Source of the DNA: Propionivibrio soli
GTDB taxonomy: Bacteria > Pseudomonadota > Gammaproteobacteria > Burkholderiales > Rhodocyclaceae
Direction of reading: 5' to 3'
NCBI RefSeq assembly: GCF_025770765.1
Contig: NZ_JANZKY010000002.1
Coordinates: 62,001-126,000 of the forward strand
DNA length: 64,000 nt
The notes under the pieces are model-generated. The model was not told where the DNA came from. It did no database searches and saw nothing but the letters and a program-made list of their open reading frames with translations. The translations under genes and the position numbers were made by a program. The stretch's first letter is position 1. Each line of letters begins with the position of its first letter. Shown here piece by piece: positions 35,656 to 43,124 of this stretch.

Positions 35656-36627
35656 TCAAGTCGTCGCCTGCGCCACCGGGGCAGACCCAAGCAAGCGCCG
35701 CGTAAGCGTTTCGGAGAGCTTTTGCGCTTCGAACTTGGGTACGTATTCGTCGACGCCCACCGATTTTCCAAGTTGCTGGTTCGACATACCGGATAGCGAC
35801 GAATGCATGATGACCGGCACACCCGCGAACCGCGAGTCGGTCTTGATCTTCTTCGTCAGGATGTACCCGTCCATCTCAGGCATCTCGACATCGGTCAGCA
35901 CCAGACTCACCAAGTCGGAAACGTTCTGCCCGGAAGCCTGTGCGTAACCAGCGATTTTCTCAAGCTCATTCCACGCATCACGGCCGTTGATGGTCTCGAT
36001 GTACTTGACGTTCATCGCCTCCAATGTGCGCACGATCTGGCGCCGCGCCACCACCGAATCGTCGGCGAAGAACACGGTCAGCGCGGGATTGTTGAGCGGC
36101 TTGATGTTGCGGAAGACGACGTCGTCGTCATAGTTCGTCGTTTCCGACAAGACCTTCTCGACGTCCATCATCATGACGAGGCGCCCATCCGGAAGCTCTG
36201 TTACTGCAGTGACCAGACCGCCCATTTCCGCGCGCAGCATTTCCGGCGGAACTTTCATCTGGCTCCAGTCAAGGCGGAGAATCGTATCGACGGCCTCCAC
36301 CAGGAAGCCCTGAGTATGTCCGGCATACTCGGTGACAATCATGATCGAACGCGGCGTGTCGGTTACCACTCCGGCATAACGCGCCAAGTCGACGACCGGC
36401 ACGAGGGCACCACGTAAGCTAACCATGCCCTCGACCGACGAAGGCATTTCGGGTGCCGAGGTAATCGGGGGGGTACGCATGACTTCGCGCACCTTGAAGA
36501 CGTTAATGCCAAAAGTCTCCTTGCGCCCCGTGTTCGAATTGGTACCGAGAGAGAACAGCAGGATTTCCAGCTTGTTCGTGCCGGCGAGTTTGGTCCGGGC
36601 ATCAATGCTCTTGAGTAGTTCTGACAT
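35656..36627 (-). CDS. cheV: Chemotaxis coupling protein CheV (second copy)
   Basis: This is the second CheV, 323 residues, with the same layout as its neighbour. The CheW domain covers about 18-170 (LEILLFSLGTNSNTGRKETF has a six-residue insertion; GMVSLRGALVPVVDLARYAG). The receiver has VFFADDSVVARRQIVRTLEA, phospho-Asp in LTDVEMPEMDGYIL, and VIMHSSLSGMSN. It is first in the cheV-cheV-cheY-cheZ-cheA run, 261 bases from cheB. The gap holds a short CTGCGG/CCGCAG inverted repeat but no convincing promoter. Confidence 0.95.
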   Translation of the reverse strand: MSELLKSIDARTKLAGTNKLEILLFSLGTNSNTGRKETFGINVFKVREVMRTPPITSAPEMPSSVEGMVSLRGALVPVVDLARYAGVVTDTPRSIMIVTEYAGHTQGFLVEAVDTILRLDWSQMKVPPEMLRAEMGGLVTAVTELPDGRLVMMMDVEKVLSETTNYDDDVVFRNIKPLNNPALTVFFADDSVVARRQIVRTLEAMNVKYIETINGRDAWNELEKIAGYAQASGQNVSDLVSLVLTDVEMPEMDGYILTKKIKTDSRFAGVPVIMHSSLSGMSNQQLGKSVGVDEYVPKFEAQKLSETLTRRLLGSAPVAQATT

Positions 36628-36888
36628 GCCTACATTCCCCCCTGGGAAAAACTACGCCTTGTTACCTGCATCTTAATCTATCAACCGTCATTGCACCACC
36701 TTCGGTGGCCTAAAGACAAAGCGCTGAGCCCCTTGCTGCAAGGCTTCGCGCACTGATCGTCATCGCCGTTTCATTGACTGCGGAAAAACTGGCCGCAGAC
36801 GCTGACTGCCGACTATCCTAACGCGTTTGGCTAAGCGATCCGATTTCCTTCCCGTTTCTCCATCACATGGAGCCCGTTTTTTTGAAGG

Positions 36889-37521
36889 TTAGGCCGGCGC
36901 CCTACCCAACAGCATGAGCACGCGCCGTGCCAAATCGTCGAGGTCGGCGACCTCCTCAACCGCACCGATCAAGGCGGCTTCACGGGGCATGCCATAGACA
37001 ACGCAGCTTTTCTCGCTTTGCCCGAAGGTACGCGCGCCGGCCTTGCGCATGCGAAGAAGACCAGCCGCTCCATCCTTGCCCATACCAGTGAGGATTACGC
37101 CAATCGCGTTCTTCCCAACGACATCGGCGGCGGAATCGAACAAGACATCCACCGACGGGCGATGGCGATTAACGGGCGGTGTCTTCACCAGTTCGGTCAC
37201 GTACCCCGCCCCGCCACGCTTGATCGCAAGATGGGAATGCCCTGGAGCGACATAAACCATCCCGTTGCGTAACGGCTCCCCGCCCTGCGCTTCGACGACC
37301 TTCGGCTTGCATAAGCTGTCGAGCCGGGCGGCAAACGAACCGGTGAACGACTCGGGCATATGCTGAACGACGAGGATCGGTACACAGTCAGCCGGAATCC
37401 CAAGCAGAAAGGTCTTAACGGCCTCCGTCCCACCGGTGGATGCACCAACAAATATGATTTTCCCGGAACTCGGCGGAACAGTCGCCTTTTCGGGCTCAGC
37501 GCGGCTTGTTGGCGAGTTCAT
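36889..37521 (-). CDS. cheB: Receiver-less CheB methylesterase
   Basis: CheB removes methyl groups from, and deamidates, chemoreceptors. This one is 210 residues and contains only the catalytic domain. Ser28 (GASTGG), His54 ([10 protein letters not shown]) and Asp150 ([11 protein letters not shown]) form the triad. The N-terminal receiver domain and linker of ordinary CheB are absent, so CheA control by phosphorylation is not possible in the usual way. The gene overlaps the end of cheR by 26 bases. No receiver-coding frame is present upstream, since that space is cheR itself. Confidence 0.94.
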   Translation of the reverse strand: MNSPTSRAEPEKATVPPSSGKIIFVGASTGGTEAVKTFLLGIPADCVPILVVQHMPESFTGSFAARLDSLCKPKVVEAQGGEPLRNGMVYVAPGHSHLAIKRGGAGYVTELVKTPPVNRHRPSVDVLFDSAADVVGKNAIGVILTGMGKDGAAGLLRMRKAGARTFGQSEKSCVVYGMPREAALIGAVEEVADLDDLARRVLMLLGRAPA

Positions 37522-38368
37522 AGACCGTCTTTCCTTGTGACCGGAACAGATCCGCGGCGTGGAGGAAGCTCTCGGAGTGCCCAGCGAAGAGAAGGCCGTT
37601 CTCGGCTATCAAGGGTACAAAACGGGACAAGATCTTGTACTGCGTCGGCTTATCGAAATAGATCATGACGTTCCGGCAAAACAAAGCATCGAGCGGGCCG
37701 CGCACCGGCCAGTTCGGCTCAAGCAGATTGACGCGCTGAAACGTCACCATACGGCGCAACTCGGGTCGCACGGCATAGCTCCCGGTCGCGCTCGAATCGC
37801 GGACGAAGAAGCGGCTCAGTCGTTCAGGGGAAAGCTTGTCCACCCGGTCTTGACCATATACGCCCTTGGCCGCTATCGAGAGCACATTCGTATCGAGATC
37901 CGAAGCAACGATCGATACGGGAACGTTGAAGCCGTTCAAGGCTTCAACGACGGTCATGGCGATGCTGTACGGCTCTTCGCCGGTCGAGGCTGCCGAACAC
38001 CAAATTTTGATCGACGTCTTGCCCTGCAGCTTCTTCAGATGCTCGGCGAGAATCGGAAAGTGATGCGGTTCGCGGAAGAACGAGGTGAGATTGGTCGTCA
38101 GGGAATTGACGAACTTCTCCCATTCGGCTGAGTTACCGCGTTCCAGCAACGCGAGGTACTCGCCAAACGTTTTTAGGCGGGTTTCCCGCAAGCGACGCGC
38201 AAGCCGGCTGTAGACCATGTCCTGCTTGGCGGCGGAGAGGGATATTCCGGCATGCTCGTAGATCAGCTTGCGCACGCGTTCGAAATCCGCCGTCGTAAAA
38301 ACGAACTCTCGTTCACCGATCGGGTGTGCCGGAAGCGGCGCCTGCCACGGAAACTTCGATTCAGGCAC
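37496..38368 (-). CDS. cheR: Chemoreceptor methyltransferase CheR
   Basis: CheR methylates receptor glutamates using S-adenosylmethionine. It is 290 residues from a GTG start (AGGG upstream). The N-terminal helical domain ([20 protein letters not shown]) is followed by [16 protein letters not shown], the SAM-binding motif [17 protein letters not shown] (about 123-139), and the late motif [15 protein letters not shown]. No TPR or receiver extension is present. It overlaps cheB. Confidence 0.96.
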   Translation of the reverse strand: MPESKFPWQAPLPAHPIGEREFVFTTADFERVRKLIYEHAGISLSAAKQDMVYSRLARRLRETRLKTFGEYLALLERGNSAEWEKFVNSLTTNLTSFFREPHHFPILAEHLKKLQGKTSIKIWCSAASTGEEPYSIAMTVVEALNGFNVPVSIVASDLDTNVLSIAAKGVYGQDRVDKLSPERLSRFFVRDSSATGSYAVRPELRRMVTFQRVNLLEPNWPVRGPLDALFCRNVMIYFDKPTQYKILSRFVPLIAENGLLFAGHSESFLHAADLFRSQGKTVYELANKPR

Positions 38369-38444
38369 TTTTCAGAACCCTCGCTTTGGTTGAAACCCTG
38401 CGCCGCGAGACACCATGGTCCGCAGCCAGCCGCAACTAGTTCGC

Positions 38445-39392
38445 CTACCCGCCTTTGGGCTCGGGAGCCACGGTGGCAGCACCCGCGTCACGTTCGACGA
38501 CGACCGGGGTATTTCCGTCTTCCTGCAGCATCGCCTCCTCGGTGCGTTTGTTGAGCACCACGATATTGATACGGCGGTTGGCCGAGTTCAACGGGTCGTT
38601 CTTGTCGAAGAGTACCGTGGACGCCAGACCAACGACGCGCAACACCTTGTTCTCATCCATGCCGCCGGCGATCATTTCACGTCGCGAGGCATTGGCCCGG
38701 TTCGCGGAAAGCTCCCAGTTCGAAAAACCTTTCTCGCCGCTGCCGTACTGCGCCGCATCGGTATGCCCAGCGAAACTCACTTTATTCGGCACCGCGTTCA
38801 GCGCCCGGCCAATTTCCCGCAGAATGACTTTCGAATACGGTTTGAGTTCGGCGCTCGCCGTATCGAACATCGGGCGATTCTGTTCGTCGATGATCTGAAT
38901 GCGCAGCCCCTCCGGGGTCACATCGATCAACAACTGGTTCTTGAACTGGCGCAGCATCGAGTTGTTTTCGATCAGCTTCTCGATGTTCTTCTTGAGCTCG
39001 TTGAGCGACTCCCGCTCGCGTTTCTCGAACTCGCGACGCAGTTCGTCGGGACGCGCTTCATTGAGGCTGCGCGTTCGGTCCTTCGACTGCACCTCGCCTT
39101 CCTTGATTTGGCCGTCGCTACGCGTCAAATCCTTGCCGCCGCCCTTGAGCACACTGGTCGCGTCACCTGCCCCGGTTCCACCCTGCATACCAACCTTGAG
39201 CGGGTTGAGGAAGAAGTCCGCTATGCCCTTCAAGTCGCCGGTCGCTGTCGACCCAAGCAGCCACATGAGCAGGAAGAACGCCATCATCGCGGTGACGAAG
39301 TCGGCGTAAGCCAGCTTCCACGCACCGCCGTGATGCCCGCCGGCCGTCTTCTTGATCCGTTTGATGACTATCGGACGGACGTCTTCGCTCAT
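38445..39392 (-). CDS. motB: Stator protein MotB
   Basis: MotB is the peptidoglycan-anchored stator subunit of the main motor. It is 315 residues. The membrane helix holds the proton-carrying Asp31 (WKLAYADFVTAMMAFFLLMW). The plug region is followed by an Arg/Glu-rich linker and the OmpA-like domain (VSFAGHTDAAQYGSGEKGFS; NWELSANRANASRREMI). The sequence is clearly distinct from MotD. It follows motA by 31 bases with a good AGGGA ribosome site. Confidence 0.96.
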   Translation of the reverse strand: MSEDVRPIVIKRIKKTAGGHHGGAWKLAYADFVTAMMAFFLLMWLLGSTATGDLKGIADFFLNPLKVGMQGGTGAGDATSVLKGGGKDLTRSDGQIKEGEVQSKDRTRSLNEARPDELRREFEKRERESLNELKKNIEKLIENNSMLRQFKNQLLIDVTPEGLRIQIIDEQNRPMFDTASAELKPYSKVILREIGRALNAVPNKVSFAGHTDAAQYGSGEKGFSNWELSANRANASRREMIAGGMDENKVLRVVGLASTVLFDKNDPLNSANRRINIVVLNKRTEEAMLQEDGNTPVVVERDAGAATVAPEPKGG

Positions 39393-39423
39393 TCAGTTTC
39401 CCTGGGAGATGCGGTGGAACTGC

Positions 39424-40281
39424 TTACTTCTTGCGGCGGGATTTGAGCTCTTCCTCGAGTTCGATGAACGAGGGTCGATCGCCCGAGAAGAGAACCTTAC
39501 GCCCGAATTCGACCGCTACCTGTGGCGCGTACCCCGACATCGAAGCTAGCAGAACCACCTTGATAACCTGATAAACCTTGGAGTCGGCATGCGCTTTCTG
39601 CTCCAGCCGGGTCGCAATCGGACTCACGAAACCGTAGGAAACGAGGATACCGAGGAAGGTTCCGACCAAGGCGCCACCGATCATCTTACCGAGTACCGGC
39701 GGCGGTTCGCCGACCGAACCCATGACGTTCACCACACCCATGACGGCGACGACGATACCGAACGCCGGCAACGCGTCTGCCGTCTTCGCCATGGCATGCC
39801 CAGGGACTTCGACTTCGTGATGATGTGTCTCGATCTCGATGTCCATCAGGTTCTCGATCTCGAGCGCATTAAGGTTGCCGCCGACCATCATGCGCAGGTA
39901 GTCGGTGATGAACTCCATCACGTGGTGGTCGTTGGCGATCGACGGATACTTGCCAAAAATTGGGCTCTCGTGCGGATTCTCGACATCGTTCTCAATCGAC
40001 ATCAGGCCTTCCTTGCGCACCTTCGCGAGCACCTCGAAAAGCATGGCCAGAAGATCGACGTACGCGGCCTGGTTGAATTTGGACCCCTTGAACAGTCCGG
40101 GCAAAGCACCGATCGTCGCCTTGATGACCGTGATGTCGTTTGAGCCCAAAAAGCTGCCGAGCGCGAGACCGACGATCGCGACGTACTCGGTCGGCATCCA
40201 GAGCGCCGCCAAGCTTCCATGAATGGCATAAGTCCCCAGCGCCGAAGCGAGGATGATGACGTAGCCGACGATTAGAAACAT
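39424..40281 (-). CDS. motA: Stator protein MotA
   Basis: MotA forms the proton channel with MotB and pushes on FliG. It is 285 residues with four membrane helices (LIVGYVIILASALGTYAIHG; AFGIVVAVMGVVNVMGSV; GALVGTFLGILVSYGFVSPI). The cytoplasmic loop carries the conserved charged residues (LFEVLAKVRKEGLMSIENDV). GGGAGGGG gives a strong ribosome site. It heads motA-motB-cheR-cheB. Confidence 0.97.
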   Translation of the reverse strand: MFLIVGYVIILASALGTYAIHGSLAALWMPTEYVAIVGLALGSFLGSNDITVIKATIGALPGLFKGSKFNQAAYVDLLAMLFEVLAKVRKEGLMSIENDVENPHESPIFGKYPSIANDHHVMEFITDYLRMMVGGNLNALEIENLMDIEIETHHHEVEVPGHAMAKTADALPAFGIVVAVMGVVNVMGSVGEPPPVLGKMIGGALVGTFLGILVSYGFVSPIATRLEQKAHADSKVYQVIKVVLLASMSGYAPQVAVEFGRKVLFSGDRPSFIELEEELKSRRKK

Positions 40282-40348
40282 CCAACCCCTCCCTGGCGTA
40301 CCCTACGACGCTATTCTGCTTGTCGATTGGCCGCCCCGTTTGAGCCAT

Positions 40349-40376
40349 ATTGTAGCGGTATGCCGCCCGGCGGCAA
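40349..40376 (-). promoter_or_regulatory. Probable sigma-70 promoter of motA
   Basis: On the minus strand TTGCCG, a 16-base spacer and TACAAT match the sigma-70 boxes at 4/6 and 5/6 positions, 68 bases from the motA ATG. No sigma-28 match was found here, although mot genes are often FliA-dependent. Confidence 0.45.
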
Positions 40377-40473
40377 CAGCACGGCGCCGGACTGACACGC
40401 GCCACAGAAGCTAACGCACGGTAGCCGGCCCGTACATCGTTTAGAATCAGCGGGTCAATCACGGATTCGGCGC

Positions 40474-41016
40474 ATGAACTACTGCTCGCATTGTGGCGGC
40501 CCGGTCGAACTCAAAATCCCGCCCGGCGACACGCTGCCCCGCCACGTTTGCCCTCGCTGCGGCGAAATCCATTACCTAAACCCCAAGCTGGTCATCGGGT
40601 GCGTCGCCGAGTGGGAGAACAGCATCCTGCTCTGCAAGCGCGCCATCGAACCCCGTTACGGCCGATGGACGCTACCGGCCGGCTTCATGGAAAACGGCGA
40701 GTCCACAACCGACGCTGCGCTTCGCGAAACTCTGGAAGAAGCCGGAGCACGCATTGCGATTGACGGCCTCTTCTCGCTGATCAACATCCCGCACATCAAC
40801 CAGGTCCATCTTTTCTACCGAGGCCGTTTGCTCGACCCCGACTTTGCTTCCGGTATCGAAAGCCTGGAGACCGCGCTCTTTGTCGAAGCCGACCTGCCCT
40901 GGTCCGAGCTCGCCTTCCGCAGCGTCACACTTTGCCTCGAAGCCTACCTCGCCGACCGGCGCGCCGGCCGATTCGGCTTCCACGAGCACACGCTGCCGCC
41001 TCCGGCCGGCTACTGA
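40474..41016 (+). CDS. Zinc-ribbon Nudix hydrolase
   Basis: This is a nucleoside-diphosphate-linked pyrophosphatase. It is 180 residues. The N-terminal zinc ribbon has two CxxC knuckles (YCSHCGG and VCPRCGE). The complete Nudix box (G x5 E x7 RE-x-x-EE-x-G) spans about residues 70-92 from GFMENGES to LEEAGA. The zinc ribbon plus Nudix layout resembles NudC-like or ADP-ribose/NADH pyrophosphatases; the substrate cannot be told from sequence. The stop overlaps the convergent TonB-like gene by 7 bases. It is unrelated to the flagellar locus. Confidence 0.93.
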   Translation: MNYCSHCGGPVELKIPPGDTLPRHVCPRCGEIHYLNPKLVIGCVAEWENSILLCKRAIEPRYGRWTLPAGFMENGESTTDAALRETLEEAGARIAIDGLFSLINIPHINQVHLFYRGRLLDPDFASGIESLETALFVEADLPWSELAFRSVTLCLEAYLADRRAGRFGFHEHTLPPPAGY

Positions 41017-41819
41017 CTGTCCTCGAGACTAAAGACGACTGGCACCTTCACCGGGAATTCGCGTCCCCGAAGGTTCTCGGGCACGATGGTCTCGCGGACC
41101 GCCTGCCTCACGGTTTCGAGCGCCTGCTCATCGAGGATGCTGCGGCCGCTCGACTGGGCCAGCGTAATTTCCGGTTGGGCAATCCTCGCGCGGAAATAAA
41201 GCGCGATTTCGACGGTACCTTCCCATTCGCGTTCCCGGGCCAGTGGCGGATAACGCTTGAAGCGCCGGGCCGCCTGCCCCAGGGTCATGCGGTACTGGGC
41301 GACATCGTTCGTGCTGACACCATCCGGCGTATTGCCCCGGCCGGCGGTTTTCGCCGGCGTTCCCGCTGACGGCGAACCGACGGCCGAAGCTAGCGGCGGC
41401 AGTGGCCGCCCTCCCTGTACCTCGATTTGCCCTCCTGAGGCCACCGACACGTTCGTACTCGGCGTAGGTTCCACGGAAGCTGCTGTTGACGGCGCGGGCT
41501 CCGGGGAGCGCGACGCGTGGATTGGGGCCTCCTTGGCGATAACGAGCTCGTGGCGTGGGGAGGGCGTAGGTTCCCGTTTTTCGACCGGACGCTCTTCGTG
41601 CCGCGACTCTTTGGGTTCCGCCGGCCTCGTTGCACGCGTTTCCGCCGCACTTTCCAGCCGGGTGGCGTGCCTATCGCCCGCCACGCTGACCACGAGCAGG
41701 TGCGCCGGCGCAGCAAGTTGCGGCGACTCAAATCCCGCCACGTCCCAGAGCAGGATCGCGTGGACCAGCAGGGAAACGGCCAGAGCCTGCAGTAACGGTC
41801 GGCGTGTGGACAAGGACAT
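41010..41819 (-). CDS. TonB-family energy-transducer-like protein
   Basis: TonB proteins link the inner-membrane proton force to outer-membrane transporters. It is 269 residues. An N-terminal membrane anchor (LLQALAVSLLVHAILLW, about 9-25) is followed by a long Pro/Glu/Ser-rich periplasmic spacer (about 60-175). The C-terminal TonB domain has YPPLAREREWEGTVEIALYF (about 190-209) and ends VKVPVVFSLEDSQ. No exbB, exbD or TonB-dependent receptor lies in the window, so its partners are elsewhere. Confidence 0.88.
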   Translation of the reverse strand: MSLSTRRPLLQALAVSLLVHAILLWDVAGFESPQLAAPAHLLVVSVAGDRHATRLESAAETRATRPAEPKESRHEERPVEKREPTPSPRHELVIAKEAPIHASRSPEPAPSTAASVEPTPSTNVSVASGGQIEVQGGRPLPPLASAVGSPSAGTPAKTAGRGNTPDGVSTNDVAQYRMTLGQAARRFKRYPPLAREREWEGTVEIALYFRARIAQPEITLAQSSGRSILDEQALETVRQAVRETIVPENLRGREFPVKVPVVFSLEDSQ

Positions 41820-42126
41820 CAGCGTTACGAAAAAACTTGCGCGAGGAAGAAAGACGACTGGAACACGAGCACATCGAGAGCAGGGATTGCCTCCAACATG
41901 CGCCGCTTCACCGGAGGCGCCTCGGCGCCATTTTGAGGGTAACCGTTTTGGTGATAAATTCCCGGCGTTCGATGCAGCGCGAGTTTACCATCTCGCCATG
42001 GCTGCCGCAGGCCCGTAAAGACCAACGAAGCGGGCGCGCGAACGGTCCGAATAGGCGCTCGCAAACGAGCCGAGCAGACGGCGTTCCCCAAAACGGACGA
42101 AGACTGGCGGGACGAGGACCGCTCCG
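41820..42126 (+). other. Intergenic region between tonB-like and CDF genes, no gene seen
   Basis: This 307-base divergent region lies between two gene starts. It contains the palindrome GAGGCGCCTC followed by another GGCGCC, but no convincing promoter boxes on either strand. Short open frames inside it lack ribosome sites and recognisable motifs. Confidence 0.5.
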
Positions 42127-43080
42127 GTGAAATTCAGCGACTTTGACGAGAACAACATGGACAGCGACCCGGCAGGGCGCGCCGCGGCCGCTTCGACCAG
42201 TACTTGGGTCAGCGCCGGCGTCAATATCGCGCTGACCATCGCCCAGATCGCGGCCGGCATCTTCGCCAAATCGCAAGGTCTCGTCGCCGACGGCATCCAT
42301 TCGCTTTCGGACCTCGTGTCGGATGTAGTGGTTCTGGTCGCCAATCGGCACAGCCACAAGGCAGCCGACGACGAGCACCCGTACGGCCACCAGCGTTTCG
42401 AGACGGCGGCCTCGCTCGTTCTCGGTGCGCTGTTGCTCGCGGTCGGGCTCGGCATGTTGTGGTCCGCCTTCCAGAAACTGGAAGCACCAGCCGGCGTGGC
42501 GACCGTCCACATCATCGCGTTATGGATCGCCGGCGGAGCGCTCGTCGTCAAGGAGCTTCTCTTTCGCTACATGCTGCGTGTTGCCAAGCGGGTGAAGTCC
42601 AGCATGCTGGTGGCGAATGCGTGGCATGCCCGGTCGGACGCGGCTTCGTCGCTCGTCGTCGCCATCGGGATCGGAGGCAACCTGATCGGGTACCCGCTGC
42701 TCGATCCGATCGCGGCGCTGATCGTCGGTTTCATGGTCAGCCGCATGGGGTGGTCCTTCGGCTGGGATGCTTTGCACGATCTCGTCGATCGTTCGGTGGA
42801 CGAAGTGGAAGTCGCCGCGATCCGCGAGACGATTCTCGAAACATCAGGCGTCCTCGGCGTGCACGACCTGCGCACGCGCAAGATGGGCGACATGATCGTC
42901 GTCGACGCGCACGTTGAAGTGGACGCGACGTTGACGGTGGAAGCGGGGCACGATATCGCCGTCGCCGCACGCGAACGCGTCCTGCAGCGGCATCGCGCAC
43001 TGGATCTGCTGGTGCACGTGGACCCGGCCGCGCGCCCGGATCGGGATCACTTGCCGCAGGTCAAAGCGGTAACGACCTGA
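42127..43080 (+). CDS. Cation diffusion facilitator (CDF) metal transporter
   Basis: CDF proteins exchange protons for divalent metals such as Zn, Fe, Co or Mn. It is 317 residues from a GTG start; an ATG 30 bases later (42157) is a possible alternative. The metal site in helix 2 is DGIHSLSDLVSD and the matching site in helix 5 is HARSDAASSLVV. The DDEHPYGHQRFE loop and cytoplasmic C-terminal domain (DMIVVDAHVEVDATLTVEAG) are typical. It lies 44 bases upstream of the FeoB-like gene, so the two may be co-transcribed. Confidence 0.93.
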   Translation: MKFSDFDENNMDSDPAGRAAAASTSTWVSAGVNIALTIAQIAAGIFAKSQGLVADGIHSLSDLVSDVVVLVANRHSHKAADDEHPYGHQRFETAASLVLGALLLAVGLGMLWSAFQKLEAPAGVATVHIIALWIAGGALVVKELLFRYMLRVAKRVKSSMLVANAWHARSDAASSLVVAIGIGGNLIGYPLLDPIAALIVGFMVSRMGWSFGWDALHDLVDRSVDEVEVAAIRETILETSGVLGVHDLRTRKMGDMIVVDAHVEVDATLTVEAGHDIAVAARERVLQRHRALDLLVHVDPAARPDRDHLPQVKAVTT

Positions 43081-43124
43081 CCCGACCAAGCTTCCACCTT
43101 CATTGATCAACCGAGCGCCTGCCG

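Noticed and set aside
36680-36800. Hairpins CCACC/GGTGG and CTGCGG/CCGCAG between cheB and the cheV run
   Set aside because: Short stems without a T run; not enough to call a terminator, riboswitch or attenuator.
41825-42091. 88-codon minus-strand frame upstream of the TonB-like gene
   Set aside because: No convincing ribosome site or motif; more likely leader or untranslated DNA.
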